DNA from: a virus
Reading direction: 5' to 3' (one strand)
IMG/VR virus record: IMGVR_UViG_3300033052_000001
Span: 1-34,766 of that record
Length of the DNA stretch: 34,766 nt
In this document: positions 23,256-31,048 of the stretch, one piece after another
How the letters are laid out: every line of letters starts with the position of its first letter
Numbering within the stretch: the first letter of the stretch is position 1
Program-made: the position numbers and the translations under genes
The notes under the pieces: model-generated
What the model was told of the DNA's origin: nothing
What the model saw: only the letters and a program-made list of their open reading frames with translations
The model's database searches: none

Positions 23256-24241
23256 CGTTGTAGAAATAACTTTAGGTCTTCAGTGTTCCATTGGAAAAAT
23301 CTGTTTGCAAAGGCCAAATGATTGTTTGGACCCGGATGGCAGAAATCTCGTCCACATTTCTGTGGATATTTCTGATAGTCTTGCAAACCATAGCCAAATG
23401 ATTCTTCAAAGATGTTGATGTCCAATGATTCTGGCATATAGTCAAAAATCAGTTTGGCAAGATCAACATGGCCATCGATATTGTACTCAGTTGGCATCCA
23501 TCTCAAATCATCGCTTTCGAGTTCAGCGATAGGAACTCGTCCCTGCCAAGTCGCCACTCTCAAATACGTTCCATGTGCTTTACACAAGGCATTGATAAAC
23601 AACAAGTTCTTATAGAAGTCATTGATCAAATTCGACAGACGGAATGTCTGAGTGTAATGCTTGAAGAAGTCTCTGATCGCCGGGCTTCCACTCGGCGTCG
23701 GAACACTCGGGATGTAATCGGTTGGAGCCAATGCCTTGACAAAGTTTTCGGGATAAACTTCTTGCCTGAAAATCGATGGCATCAAGACACATAACACTTT
23801 TGGCTTGAGCTTCAAGACTTCAAATGCGCCATAGATCCGACGAGTGATCCCGCCAACTCCAAGCCCACCACGCCCGATGTTGTAATAGCCAAGCTCCATA
23901 TCGAATTCTTTCTCAATAAGCTTGTTTAGTTGTGAGGTCCAGATCAAGTCTTGTGGAAGTCCTTCGCCTTCGGTGAATGAACAACCAGCATAAAGGATCT
24001 CACCATATCGCTTGAACTCATCGGATCGATACCCATGCGAATTGTACGAATAGTCGATTTCACCTGGCTTGAATGTCAGCAAAGGATCTTTGCCATTAGC
24101 AATATTGGCTTTGTAATTTTCTTCCGTATCTGTGGACACAGTCCATTTGACTTTTGTGCCCTTACGCGTATCGGTGAGTCCATCAACGATAGCATTTTGG
24201 TCCCAGATCTGGACACTGAGAAGAGGATGTGGAGTACGCAT
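23252..24241 (-). CDS. SGNH-type hydrolase or acyltransferase, paralogue pair member 1
   Basis: A 329-residue paralogue of the 22257-23255 protein with the same blocks: YNSHGYRSDEF, LYAGCSFTEG (Ser88), NIGRGGLGVGG and GRDFCHPGPNNH (Asp299, His302). Differences cluster in the N-terminal third and in the C-terminal tail, which suggests different substrates rather than redundancy. No Shine-Dalgarno sequence is visible before the ATG at 24241; a 13-bp hairpin ends 7 nt upstream, so initiation may depend on it. It opens the next translational unit of the island. Confidence 0.8.
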   Translation of the reverse strand: MRTPHPLLSVQIWDQNAIVDGLTDTRKGTKVKWTVSTDTEENYKANIANGKDPLLTFKPGEIDYSYNSHGYRSDEFKRYGEILYAGCSFTEGEGLPQDLIWTSQLNKLIEKEFDMELGYYNIGRGGLGVGGITRRIYGAFEVLKLKPKVLCVLMPSIFRQEVYPENFVKALAPTDYIPSVPTPSGSPAIRDFFKHYTQTFRLSNLINDFYKNLLFINALCKAHGTYLRVATWQGRVPIAELESDDLRWMPTEYNIDGHVDLAKLIFDYMPESLDINIFEESFGYGLQDYQKYPQKCGRDFCHPGPNNHLAFANRFFQWNTEDLKLFLQR

Positions 24242-24247
24242 AAAAGG

Positions 24248-24279
24248 AAATAGCTTCTGAGGAGTATCAGAAGCTATTT
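24248..24279 (-). terminator. 13-bp hairpin between the radical SAM pair and the SGNH pair
   Basis: A perfect stem (AAATAGCTTCTGA with its complement) around a 6-nt loop. On the minus strand it is followed by TTTCCTTTT and then the ATG at 24241. It fits a terminator for 24294-27291, but also sits where it could mask or present the start of the next gene. Confidence 0.6.
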
Positions 24280-24282
24280 ATG
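24275..24282 (-). promoter_or_regulatory. Late-promoter-like octamer overlapping the hairpin
   Basis: The minus strand reads CATAAATA, one mismatch from TATAAATA, 34-41 nt upstream of the ATG at 24241. It overlaps the first arm of the hairpin, so a transcript from it would start inside the stem and lack the full hairpin. Confidence 0.45.
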
Positions 24283-24293
24283 ATTTGGATTTA

Positions 24294-25844
24294 TTACACG
24301 CCTTCTTTAGGAGGGACGTAGCCTTGTCCACCAGGATTCACACCAGATGGTTCGAGGATCCAGCCCTCTTCATTAGCACGATCGAGCAATTCCTTCTGGT
24401 GCGGTTGCAGCTCAGTTGTCTGCTCGCCGCTGACTAGCTTAATCGGAATGATCTTGGTCTCTGGGATCGAGTCATACCATTCGGCCAGCATCGGGAACGT
24501 ATCTTTGAAGTTCTTGCCTCGGCGTTGATCGTATTGCATGAAGAAGCTTTTGAAGTCACGCTCACGAGTTTCAATGCTCGAAGTATACGCATGACCTTCA
24601 TGGACTTCACGCAGATATGCGATCAGACGTTCGATTCCTTCAAACTCCATTTGGTGCAGCAATCCACGACCACGATCGGATTGAGGATGCGCAAACCAAT
24701 TAGTTTGCAACCACGATTCTAGATGATCAGCACGCTCATGACGAATTGCTTCTGGCAAAGTCACCACGCTTTGGAAGCTTGGGAATCGCAGGATGTTGAA
24801 GCTCATGAACGCATGATTCCGGCCATACTGTGCCTTGATCTTAAGCATCTCGTCCATGAACTCGGTAATCGAGAACAGGCACAGGCTGTTGATCGTCATC
24901 ATCATGTTCAATCCCTTGACATTGCCTTCGCCAAGCATCTTGTGGATGTTAGCAAGCCAAGTGCCCCAGACCAAGCCATCACGAATGTATTCGGCTTGTG
25001 CACCAAATGCTTCATTCGAAGTGTAGAGCTCAAATCTCTTGAAGCTATGAGAGACATCACACAGCTTTTGGATCAAGGCTGGCTTTGCACCCAGGTTTGA
25101 ATTGACCGCAAGCTGGACATCGCACTCCGGGTGATTCTTCCACCAGTCCATGAGCTTCCAAAAATCTGGACTCATTGTTGCTTCACCACCAGTAATCCGA
25201 AGTTCATCTAGCGAATGTTGAAGATCATTCTCCCACCATTCCATGAACGCGGCAACATATGGATTCCCTTCATTCTTGAGGCCATACGGCTGGGCCCATG
25301 ATCCATCCTGCTGAAATGCGCCGCCACCATCTGAAACAAGATTTTGGTACGGACCATTGACTCTAACATCACTCATCCAAGTCGTCGAAAACGATGGATT
25401 GCAATATGAACAAGCGAAGTTGCATGTGGCATCGAATGCAATCTCTAGAGTCTTGAGATCGACATCGCCAGAAGAACCATGAACGGTTGCGGCTTCACGC
25501 AGTTCATCATCAGTGTAGATGACGGATTTGAAGACACGATCGCTGATATGCTCTTTGCCTAGGTCTTCAACCTTCCAGCAGTATTCACATTCAGCTGGCC
25601 GTTCGCCGCGAAGCATTTGTTCACGGACCATCTTCTTGTATTTGGTGTTGTGCAACGCCTTGTAATTAGCTTGAACTTCTTCAAGTGGAACCTTATGGGC
25701 TGGTGGGTGATGACATGATGCAGTCATGCCGCTCCCAAGCCAAACCGTGGCATTGTACCATTTTGCCCCGCAGAAGCTGGGGCTGACCGAGTCAATCGCT
25801 CGGTCCCGATAATCCTGGTAAGATTCGTCAGGACGCTTTGGCAT
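24294..25844 (-). CDS. Radical SAM protein with N-terminal auxiliary cysteines (4 of 5), GGEA variant
   Basis: A 516-residue enzyme with CNFACSYC (Cys141, 145, 148). The SAM-binding motif reads RITGGEATM instead of the usual GGEP. Auxiliary cysteines are Cys25 (SFCGAKW), Cys44 (ASCHHPPAH) and CEYC (86, 89); this group has one Cys followed by HHP where the other three have a Cys pair. It is a close relative of the 25861-27291 protein (CNFxCxYC, SCHHPxAH, an N-terminal NYR/DYR block). The C-terminus has a 50-residue extension with a Gly-rich tail. Substrate unknown. AGGAT precedes the ATG. Confidence 0.87.
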   Translation of the reverse strand: MPKRPDESYQDYRDRAIDSVSPSFCGAKWYNATVWLGSGMTASCHHPPAHKVPLEEVQANYKALHNTKYKKMVREQMLRGERPAECEYCWKVEDLGKEHISDRVFKSVIYTDDELREAATVHGSSGDVDLKTLEIAFDATCNFACSYCNPSFSTTWMSDVRVNGPYQNLVSDGGGAFQQDGSWAQPYGLKNEGNPYVAAFMEWWENDLQHSLDELRITGGEATMSPDFWKLMDWWKNHPECDVQLAVNSNLGAKPALIQKLCDVSHSFKRFELYTSNEAFGAQAEYIRDGLVWGTWLANIHKMLGEGNVKGLNMMMTINSLCLFSITEFMDEMLKIKAQYGRNHAFMSFNILRFPSFQSVVTLPEAIRHERADHLESWLQTNWFAHPQSDRGRGLLHQMEFEGIERLIAYLREVHEGHAYTSSIETRERDFKSFFMQYDQRRGKNFKDTFPMLAEWYDSIPETKIIPIKLVSGEQTTELQPHQKELLDRANEEGWILEPSGVNPGGQGYVPPKEGV

Positions 25845-25860
25845 TATTTGTTATCCTATG

Positions 25861-27291
25861 TTATGAGAGAATATTTATATTGTGGCCATCATTGACATTC
25901 CGACAATCTTCATAGAACGGAACCAGCTCAGGAAAGACTTCATAGAAGTTCGTATCGCGGCGCTCATCGTATTGCTCATGGTACAGGAAGAAGTCCTTCA
26001 TGTTCTTGATCCGATTGTCATCGGAACCATTCATGAAGTCAACGAGGCGTTCGACTTGATCAATCTCTTCTAGATAGAACCGACCAGCTCGATTTGGACT
26101 CGTGTTTCGAGTATGAGCCATGACAAACGCTTTCCATTCTTCACCATACTTTGCCTTGATCTCTGCTGGTAATGTTCTCAGGCTGAGATAAGTCGGCCAA
26201 CGAATGTAGTTGATCATCATTGGAATCCGATTGTGCGCATCGTTCTCATTGTACTCAGTCCGAAGCGTCCAAATCAGATCTAGGAAGCCTTTAAACGTCC
26301 CAACGCATAGCGAGTTCATCGCGACCATGAAGTGAAGGCGTTGCTGATCATCAGTGTTCGACAGGAAGTAACGAACATTGGCAACAAACTCATCATACTT
26401 CAGGCCATAGCGGATATACTCCGCTGCAGAACCAGTGGCTTCTAGGCTTGTGTAGATATCGAATGTCTTGACTTTGCCTTTCAGCTTGTTGCTGTATTCG
26501 ACTAGCTTGTCAATCAGCTTCTTTGGAACACAAAGGTTCGTGTTGACAGCGAGCTCTAGATCAGGGCGAGGATTCTCAATTAGATAGTCGAAGACTCGCC
26601 AAGTATGCTTTGACAACAGCGGTTCGCCACCAGTGATCCGGAAGACCTTGAGAGAATTGATTAGTTCAGGCCACCACTTCCAAAATGCTTCAACATATGG
26701 ATTGTAGTCATCGCGCTTGATCGCATAGCGACCAGTGTGCTTGAGCCATTCGATGTCATGCGCTGTTTGTTGAGACAGTTGGTATGGACCATGACGTTCA
26801 ATCTCTTCCATCCACTTGGACGAGACATCTGCGGTGCAATACGTGCATTTGAAGTTGCAAGTATTTTCGAAGGCAATCTCAACATAGGTCGGATTGAACT
26901 GATGACCGACGCCAGAGTCAATGACTTGAGGCATAACATCCATGGCCCAAGGCGAGATGCTCTTGTATGTTCTATCTGAGAGGTGATCGTTGCCAGCGTT
27001 CTCAATGTTCCAACAATACCCGCATTCTGGTGTTTGAACACCCTTAAGCATGTCGGCTCTAGCGACAAACTTGATTGGCGTATTGTGAAGGGCTTTTGGA
27101 TCTTGTTCGACTGCGGTTGGGTCTACCTTGTGTGCCGATGGGTGGTGGCACGAATGAGTGAACCCATTCCACAAATAGATTGTAGATTGGGTCCACTTGG
27201 CAAGGCAGAAAGTTGGTGAGACTTTATTGATCACCTCATCACGGAGGCGATAATTTTCCTCCATGATGATTTGGTTTCTGCTTTTTTCCAT
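25861..27291 (-). CDS. Radical SAM protein with N-terminal auxiliary cysteines (5 of 5)
   Basis: A 476-residue enzyme and first of the radical SAM genes in transcription order. It carries CNFKCTYC (Cys145, 149, 152) and RITGGEPLL. Auxiliary cysteines are Cys29 (TFCLAKW), Cys48 (HSCHHPSAH) and CGYC (90, 93). With the 24294-25844 protein it forms a second subfamily in which a His pair may replace one cysteine of the auxiliary site. It starts 1 nt after the stop of the glycosyltransferase-like gene. Whether it binds a second Fe-S cluster cannot be told from sequence. Confidence 0.88.
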   Translation of the reverse strand: MEKSRNQIIMEENYRLRDEVINKVSPTFCLAKWTQSTIYLWNGFTHSCHHPSAHKVDPTAVEQDPKALHNTPIKFVARADMLKGVQTPECGYCWNIENAGNDHLSDRTYKSISPWAMDVMPQVIDSGVGHQFNPTYVEIAFENTCNFKCTYCTADVSSKWMEEIERHGPYQLSQQTAHDIEWLKHTGRYAIKRDDYNPYVEAFWKWWPELINSLKVFRITGGEPLLSKHTWRVFDYLIENPRPDLELAVNTNLCVPKKLIDKLVEYSNKLKGKVKTFDIYTSLEATGSAAEYIRYGLKYDEFVANVRYFLSNTDDQQRLHFMVAMNSLCVGTFKGFLDLIWTLRTEYNENDAHNRIPMMINYIRWPTYLSLRTLPAEIKAKYGEEWKAFVMAHTRNTSPNRAGRFYLEEIDQVERLVDFMNGSDDNRIKNMKDFFLYHEQYDERRDTNFYEVFPELVPFYEDCRNVNDGHNINILS

Positions 27292-27292
27292 A

Positions 27293-28231
27293 TTAGCCTA
27301 CGACGATTTCCTTTTCGAGATTCATTGCATAATGGCTTGCAACTTGCTCATGCGTTGCCTTGAAGAATTCACTTTGCTGAGGTGCCAATGTGGTCAGCTT
27401 GAGGCCTAGCTCCTTGCGGAGAATCAAGCCAATGCGACCTGCTTCTTCGGCCAGCTTGCCGTTGGTATCGATGGTCGACTTGCCTTGGAACTTGTCTAGC
27501 TGTTCGGTCGCAAACTGGACAAACCAGTCATAGTCACTGATCTTGGCGATCTCAAAATCTGGATCCAAGTTTGTCATGTAGATCCCGAGACGTGTGCCAT
27601 AGATAGCAGCCCAGCCATGGTCGACATCAGAACCAACGCAGGACCACACCAGGAGGCGGCGAAGATTGGCGTCATGGATTACTGACTGGATCTTCTCCGG
27701 CGCAATCTTACCGCCCCTATCCAACGTCATCTTACACCCTTCGCGGAATCCAGCACGGAACGCTTGAAGCGCCGACCCATTAGGGCGAGTTTCAGACAAG
27801 GTCGAATGAAGTTGCAGGTACGTATTGTCCCAGCAGAAGTCAAGCTTGTATTCGTCCGATTCTGCGTTCTCATGGGTCTTCATGTTCAAGACCCATTCAC
27901 GCGGCCAAAGCTTGACCCCGCCATTGCCGTAGACCAGGCCATTGATCACGTTGATCGAATTCCAGGACAGAGCACATTTGCTGTACTTATCTGGAATGTC
28001 AAGGACCATGTCGAACATCCGATCAACCACAATATTGTCACCATCAATAGTGATGAAGCGATCGGTTTCACTTTGACGAGCACAGGCTTTATGAGCGTTG
28101 TCAAATCCCTTGACGCCATGAACTCGTTTGGCCCACGGGGCCTTTTGCAGAAGATCTGCCCAGTTCTCTTCACATTTCGGCTCGTCGTACGAAATGTAAA
28201 AGACGTCAAAGTCGCTCATTTGTTGCTTCAT
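27293..28231 (-). CDS. Glycosyltransferase-like protein, same module as in 14150-16324
   Basis: A 312-residue protein. The N-terminal 200 residues contain FDVFYISYDEP, WAKRVHGVKGFDNAH and TIDGDNIVV (Asp63-x-Asp65), which line up block by block with the third module of the 724-residue protein. The DxD-like pair and the predicted alpha/beta order fit a GT-A-type nucleotide-sugar transferase, but this family has no assigned reaction that I know. The last 100 residues (with a DYDWFVQFATEQLDKF block) also have a counterpart after the third module in the long protein. AAGGA precedes the ATG at 28231 and decides the start over the Met at residue 5. Confidence 0.65.
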   Translation of the reverse strand: MKQQMSDFDVFYISYDEPKCEENWADLLQKAPWAKRVHGVKGFDNAHKACARQSETDRFITIDGDNIVVDRMFDMVLDIPDKYSKCALSWNSINVINGLVYGNGGVKLWPREWVLNMKTHENAESDEYKLDFCWDNTYLQLHSTLSETRPNGSALQAFRAGFREGCKMTLDRGGKIAPEKIQSVIHDANLRRLLVWSCVGSDVDHGWAAIYGTRLGIYMTNLDPDFEIAKISDYDWFVQFATEQLDKFQGKSTIDTNGKLAEEAGRIGLILRKELGLKLTTLAPQQSEFFKATHEQVASHYAMNLEKEIVVG

Positions 28232-28264
28232 GGTTTTCCTTATAATTATAGTGTTTGGCCTTAT

Positions 28265-28822
28265 TTATTCGATGACCAGGCCATACGACTCGAACACCTT
28301 CCGCGTGAACAAGCTGACCTTGTTTGGATCATGCTTAAATGGGAATGACACCGATCCAGACAGAATGACCTGAAGCATGTTGACCTTGAGAATTTCGATC
28401 AGCTTATTTGGATCATTCTTTGCTGATACATAAAACTCAATGAACTGCTTTGACGGATGGACCGAAGTGTAGAGAGTCGTAGCGTAGGATATTAACTCCT
28501 TTTTCAACACGACTTCCATCATTTCATCCTTGATTTTAACCGTGATCTCTGGGTTCGTCACTCCTTCCTTCATCAACATCGGAGTATAAAAGAATTGAGC
28601 AACGGCCTCATTAACTTTTTCCTTCTTGAGGAAGTGAGCTTTGTCTCCATCAAAGTACACGATGTAATCATTGATCGTGTGTGGCGAATGAACAAAGCTA
28701 ACGCCCAACTCACGTTCGATCTTGATGACGTGAGCTGAATCATCTTCCTCTAGAGCTGGCGAACTCTTGCAAACCCGTAAGGTTTGCTTGTCGACATAAA
28801 TGTACCAAGCGTCATCACTCAT
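28265..28822 (-). CDS. Hypothetical protein between glycosyltransferase genes, 185 aa
   Basis: A 185-residue protein with no recognised motif. It begins MSDDAWYIYVDKQTLRVCKS, has several strand-like stretches with aromatic residues (about 45-75) and a helical C-terminus. A TTG two codons earlier keeps the frame open to 28828, but AGGAG 7 nt before the ATG at 28822 decides for that start. It overlaps the upstream glycosyltransferase gene by 8 nt. Its place inside the island suggests an accessory or substrate role; nothing in the sequence shows which. Confidence 0.75.
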   Translation of the reverse strand: MSDDAWYIYVDKQTLRVCKSSPALEEDDSAHVIKIERELGVSFVHSPHTINDYIVYFDGDKAHFLKKEKVNEAVAQFFYTPMLMKEGVTNPEITVKIKDEMMEVVLKKELISYATTLYTSVHPSKQFIEFYVSAKNDPNKLIEILKVNMLQVILSGSVSFPFKHDPNKVSLFTRKVFESYGLVIE

Positions 28823-29684
28823 TGCCAACTCCTAGTTTTCGTTCCATTGTGGCGATCATTTCGTCAGTCAACCAATCTTTTAGGTGGTAATGGAATGGGA
28901 GTGTTTGGAGATAATTCCCAATGAACAACTCACAGTCCTCGGTGAAATAGGTTTGGATAACACGATTCCATTCCTCCGGAATTGGAGGATGGCCGTGATC
29001 AACCGCCCATTTCTGCAATTGAGTCTTCATGTGAACGAACGTTGGAACATCGAGATGAATTCGTTGGTTCCAAGATTCGACATCGAGGATCTTTGCAGCG
29101 ATTGCAAAGACGACATCGGTGCTGACAAACTTAGGCCGATCATCCGGTTCAGTGAATTCACCAAAGTAACGTTGCCAGTTATCGTAGATGTGCTGAGCTT
29201 GTTTGAACAACTCATAGACATTGTCCGTCTTCTTGAAATAGAAGAACGCAGTGTACACGTTTGGTAGGTTATTCTGCGTGAAGACCTTGCGGTAATAATC
29301 CGATTCGACTAGCTCATTTCGATAGGTCGAAGCATTAGTTGCAAAGACGGCTTCCGAATGCTCAAGAACATTCCACCATTCTGAGATATCAGAAGTGAAT
29401 AGCATGTCTGCATCTAGCTTGATCGTCTCATCATAAGGCGTCATGTAGATTGCTTTCCATTCGTTCTCAAGCTTCCATTCGGATCGCTCAGCTGCATCGC
29501 CCCATGGAATCTCAATGATCTGATCAAAGGCGTGGACGTATTCGTCTGGGACCTTATATCCTGGTGTGATTCCAATTGAGAGCTTATTGTGTTCCTTTTG
29601 GGAGACTTTGAGAGAAAGTGCCAAAGCGTAAGCGAAGCGAACATAAGCATCTCCTTGTGCGATAGTGAAAAACCCTTTACTCAT
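28815..29684 (-). CDS. GT-A-type glycosyltransferase 2 (GT8-like)
   Basis: A 289-residue protein. The start GFFTIAQGDAYVRFAYALALSL fits the first strand and helix of a nucleotide-sugar-binding fold, and TPYDETIKLDADMLF (Asp91-x-Asp93) is the DxD metal site. TAFFYFKKTDN and the block DVVFAIAAKIL follow in the order seen in GT8-like enzymes. It shares YDETxxLDxDxL and FYFKK with the 29677-30573 protein, so the two are paralogues. It is translated from an 8-nt overlap with that gene. Donor and acceptor sugars are unknown. Confidence 0.8.
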   Translation of the reverse strand: MSKGFFTIAQGDAYVRFAYALALSLKVSQKEHNKLSIGITPGYKVPDEYVHAFDQIIEIPWGDAAERSEWKLENEWKAIYMTPYDETIKLDADMLFTSDISEWWNVLEHSEAVFATNASTYRNELVESDYYRKVFTQNNLPNVYTAFFYFKKTDNVYELFKQAQHIYDNWQRYFGEFTEPDDRPKFVSTDVVFAIAAKILDVESWNQRIHLDVPTFVHMKTQLQKWAVDHGHPPIPEEWNRVIQTYFTEDCELFIGNYLQTLPFHYHLKDWLTDEMIATMERKLGVGNE

Positions 29685-30573
29685 CTTTGTAAATCTCTAG
29701 TAGTTGGTCAGAAAATTCCATCATCGACAGTTTGTTCATAACGTGGACATTATGGCCTTTGACCTTGGTGATATAGAACTCGTGGTCATGGTTATACGTA
29801 GTGAACCGATTGTCGTTGTACATGATCGTGATGCTGTCTTTGTCGACCTTGTGCAAGTGGTCACGATCCGTTGAGGTCAGAATGAATGGAGTTGGAAGAC
29901 TCTTAAACTCATCATTCTCCAGGAACCCATTGAGGATGTGCAACGCAATTGAGAACGCAAAGTCATTGCGGAATAGATATCCACCAAACCCATACAAGAG
30001 TTTGAAGTAATCCCAACGCTCACGAATCAAAGCAACCATGTCAAAGATCTGCTTGACACGTTCGCACTTCTTGAAGTAAATCGCAGTGGCCCAGACCATT
30101 TTGATCCCAGTCGGATTTAACCTGAACTCTTCACCAGAAAGAGGAATATGATCGAGGCCTAATGCAACGTTGTTGATCATGAAATCTTCTTCACTTCCCC
30201 AGATCGTGTTCATCGAGGAGTCTTGAATCAGAAAGTCAACATCGAGCAACAGTGTTTCATCGTAAGGCGAAAGCTCATAAGCTGAACCACGATTGCCATT
30301 GATGAATCGATCAGCAACCGAGTGATATTGAGTGTTCGAATACTTGCGGATGTTGTCAAGACCATTTGTAGCATCATCGATAAGGATCTTATCGAACGTG
30401 GCTTCAATTTGTTCTTTGTAGCCAGAGTCGTCTAAGCTCTTTGTTGAGGTCACGACCGAAATCGGTAGATCTTTCCCAAGATGCCGTTTGCACATCTTGG
30501 CGTTGATCAATGCGATTTTCAGGTAGTTGATATGGTCGTTATTGGTAGCAAAGAATAGGATACCTTTCGACAT
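29677..30573 (-). CDS. GT-A-type glycosyltransferase 1 (GT8-like)
   Basis: A 298-residue protein paralogous to 28815-29684. It shows GILFFATNNDHINYLKIALI at the N-terminus, SPYDETLLLDVDFLI with the DxD site (Asp111-x-Asp113), AIYFKKCERVKQIFDM and NDFAFSIALHIL. The HVM near the C-terminus is a possible metal ligand. It starts 1 nt after the stop of the 124-residue protein and so connects the island to the tail gene cluster. It is the first enzyme of the island in transcription order. Target unknown: a virion protein or a host surface glycan are both possible. Confidence 0.8.
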   Translation of the reverse strand: MSKGILFFATNNDHINYLKIALINAKMCKRHLGKDLPISVVTSTKSLDDSGYKEQIEATFDKILIDDATNGLDNIRKYSNTQYHSVADRFINGNRGSAYELSPYDETLLLDVDFLIQDSSMNTIWGSEEDFMINNVALGLDHIPLSGEEFRLNPTGIKMVWATAIYFKKCERVKQIFDMVALIRERWDYFKLLYGFGGYLFRNDFAFSIALHILNGFLENDEFKSLPTPFILTSTDRDHLHKVDKDSITIMYNDNRFTTYNHDHEFYITKVKGHNVHVMNKLSMMEFSDQLLEIYKDE

Positions 30574-30574
30574 A

Positions 30575-30949
30575 TTACCATTCCATCATTGGAGCCGTCT
30601 TACGCGAAGATTGAATCTTCTTGAACTCGATCAGATAGTCGTTAGTGGCTTGGTAGTAGCGATCGGTGATATCGTCTAGGAACTGTTCGAGATTATCGAT
30701 GGCAATTGGATTGTCATGAGTGTCGATCAGAATCGCTTCGGTTTGGCTACGTTGGAGAAGAGTGTTGACGAACGAAATCAAGGCCGAGTCAACCGAAAAG
30801 ATGCCGCCATTTTTCGAGAAGGTCAAGGCTTGCTTGAACTTCAGCTTGCAGTTTTGTTTTTGATTGAATAGGGTGACGCGATACTTAGAAGAGTCGATCG
30901 CCTTTTCAAGACGTTCGTCTAGATATTTTTGTGTGTTGTCATCAGCCAT
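30575..30949 (-). CDS. Conserved tail-region protein, 124 aa
   Basis: A 124-residue protein of mixed helix and strand with no assigned function. It begins MADDNTQKYLDERLEKAI and has a Phe-rich strand set (about residues 25-60) and a helical C-terminus. Its gene sits between the large virion structural protein and the enzyme island, so it might be a tail assembly factor or the first protein of the island. GAGGAT precedes the ATG at 30949 by about 10 nt. An extended -10 site and a CATAAAAATA stretch lie upstream, so it probably starts a transcription unit that runs to 14150. Confidence 0.7.
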   Translation of the reverse strand: MADDNTQKYLDERLEKAIDSSKYRVTLFNQKQNCKLKFKQALTFSKNGGIFSVDSALISFVNTLLQRSQTEAILIDTHDNPIAIDNLEQFLDDITDRYYQATNDYLIEFKKIQSSRKTAPMMEW

Positions 30950-30986
30950 GGGATGTATATCCTCTATTATTATTTTTATGGAGTCT

Positions 30987-30995
30987 ATTATACCA
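30987..30995 (-). promoter_or_regulatory. Extended -10 promoter-like site (TGGTATAAT)
   Basis: The minus strand reads TGG followed by a perfect TATAAT, 38 nt upstream of the ATG at 30949, right after the hairpin at 30994-31025. A degenerate late-promoter-like CATAAAAATA is at 30971-30980. Either may start transcription of the enzyme island. Confidence 0.5.
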
Positions 30996-31025
30996 CAAAC
31001 CCTAGATGTGACTCTAGGGTTTGTG
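30994..31025 (-). terminator. 13-bp hairpin after the virion structural gene
   Basis: A perfect 13-bp stem (CACAAACCCTAGA with its complement) around a 6-nt loop, 24 nt past the stop at 31049. It lacks a T run on the minus strand, so it may stop or slow polymerase only partly, or protect the 3' end of the message. Confidence 0.6.
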
Positions 31026-31048
31026 TGACTTGAGATACTTCGTATTTA

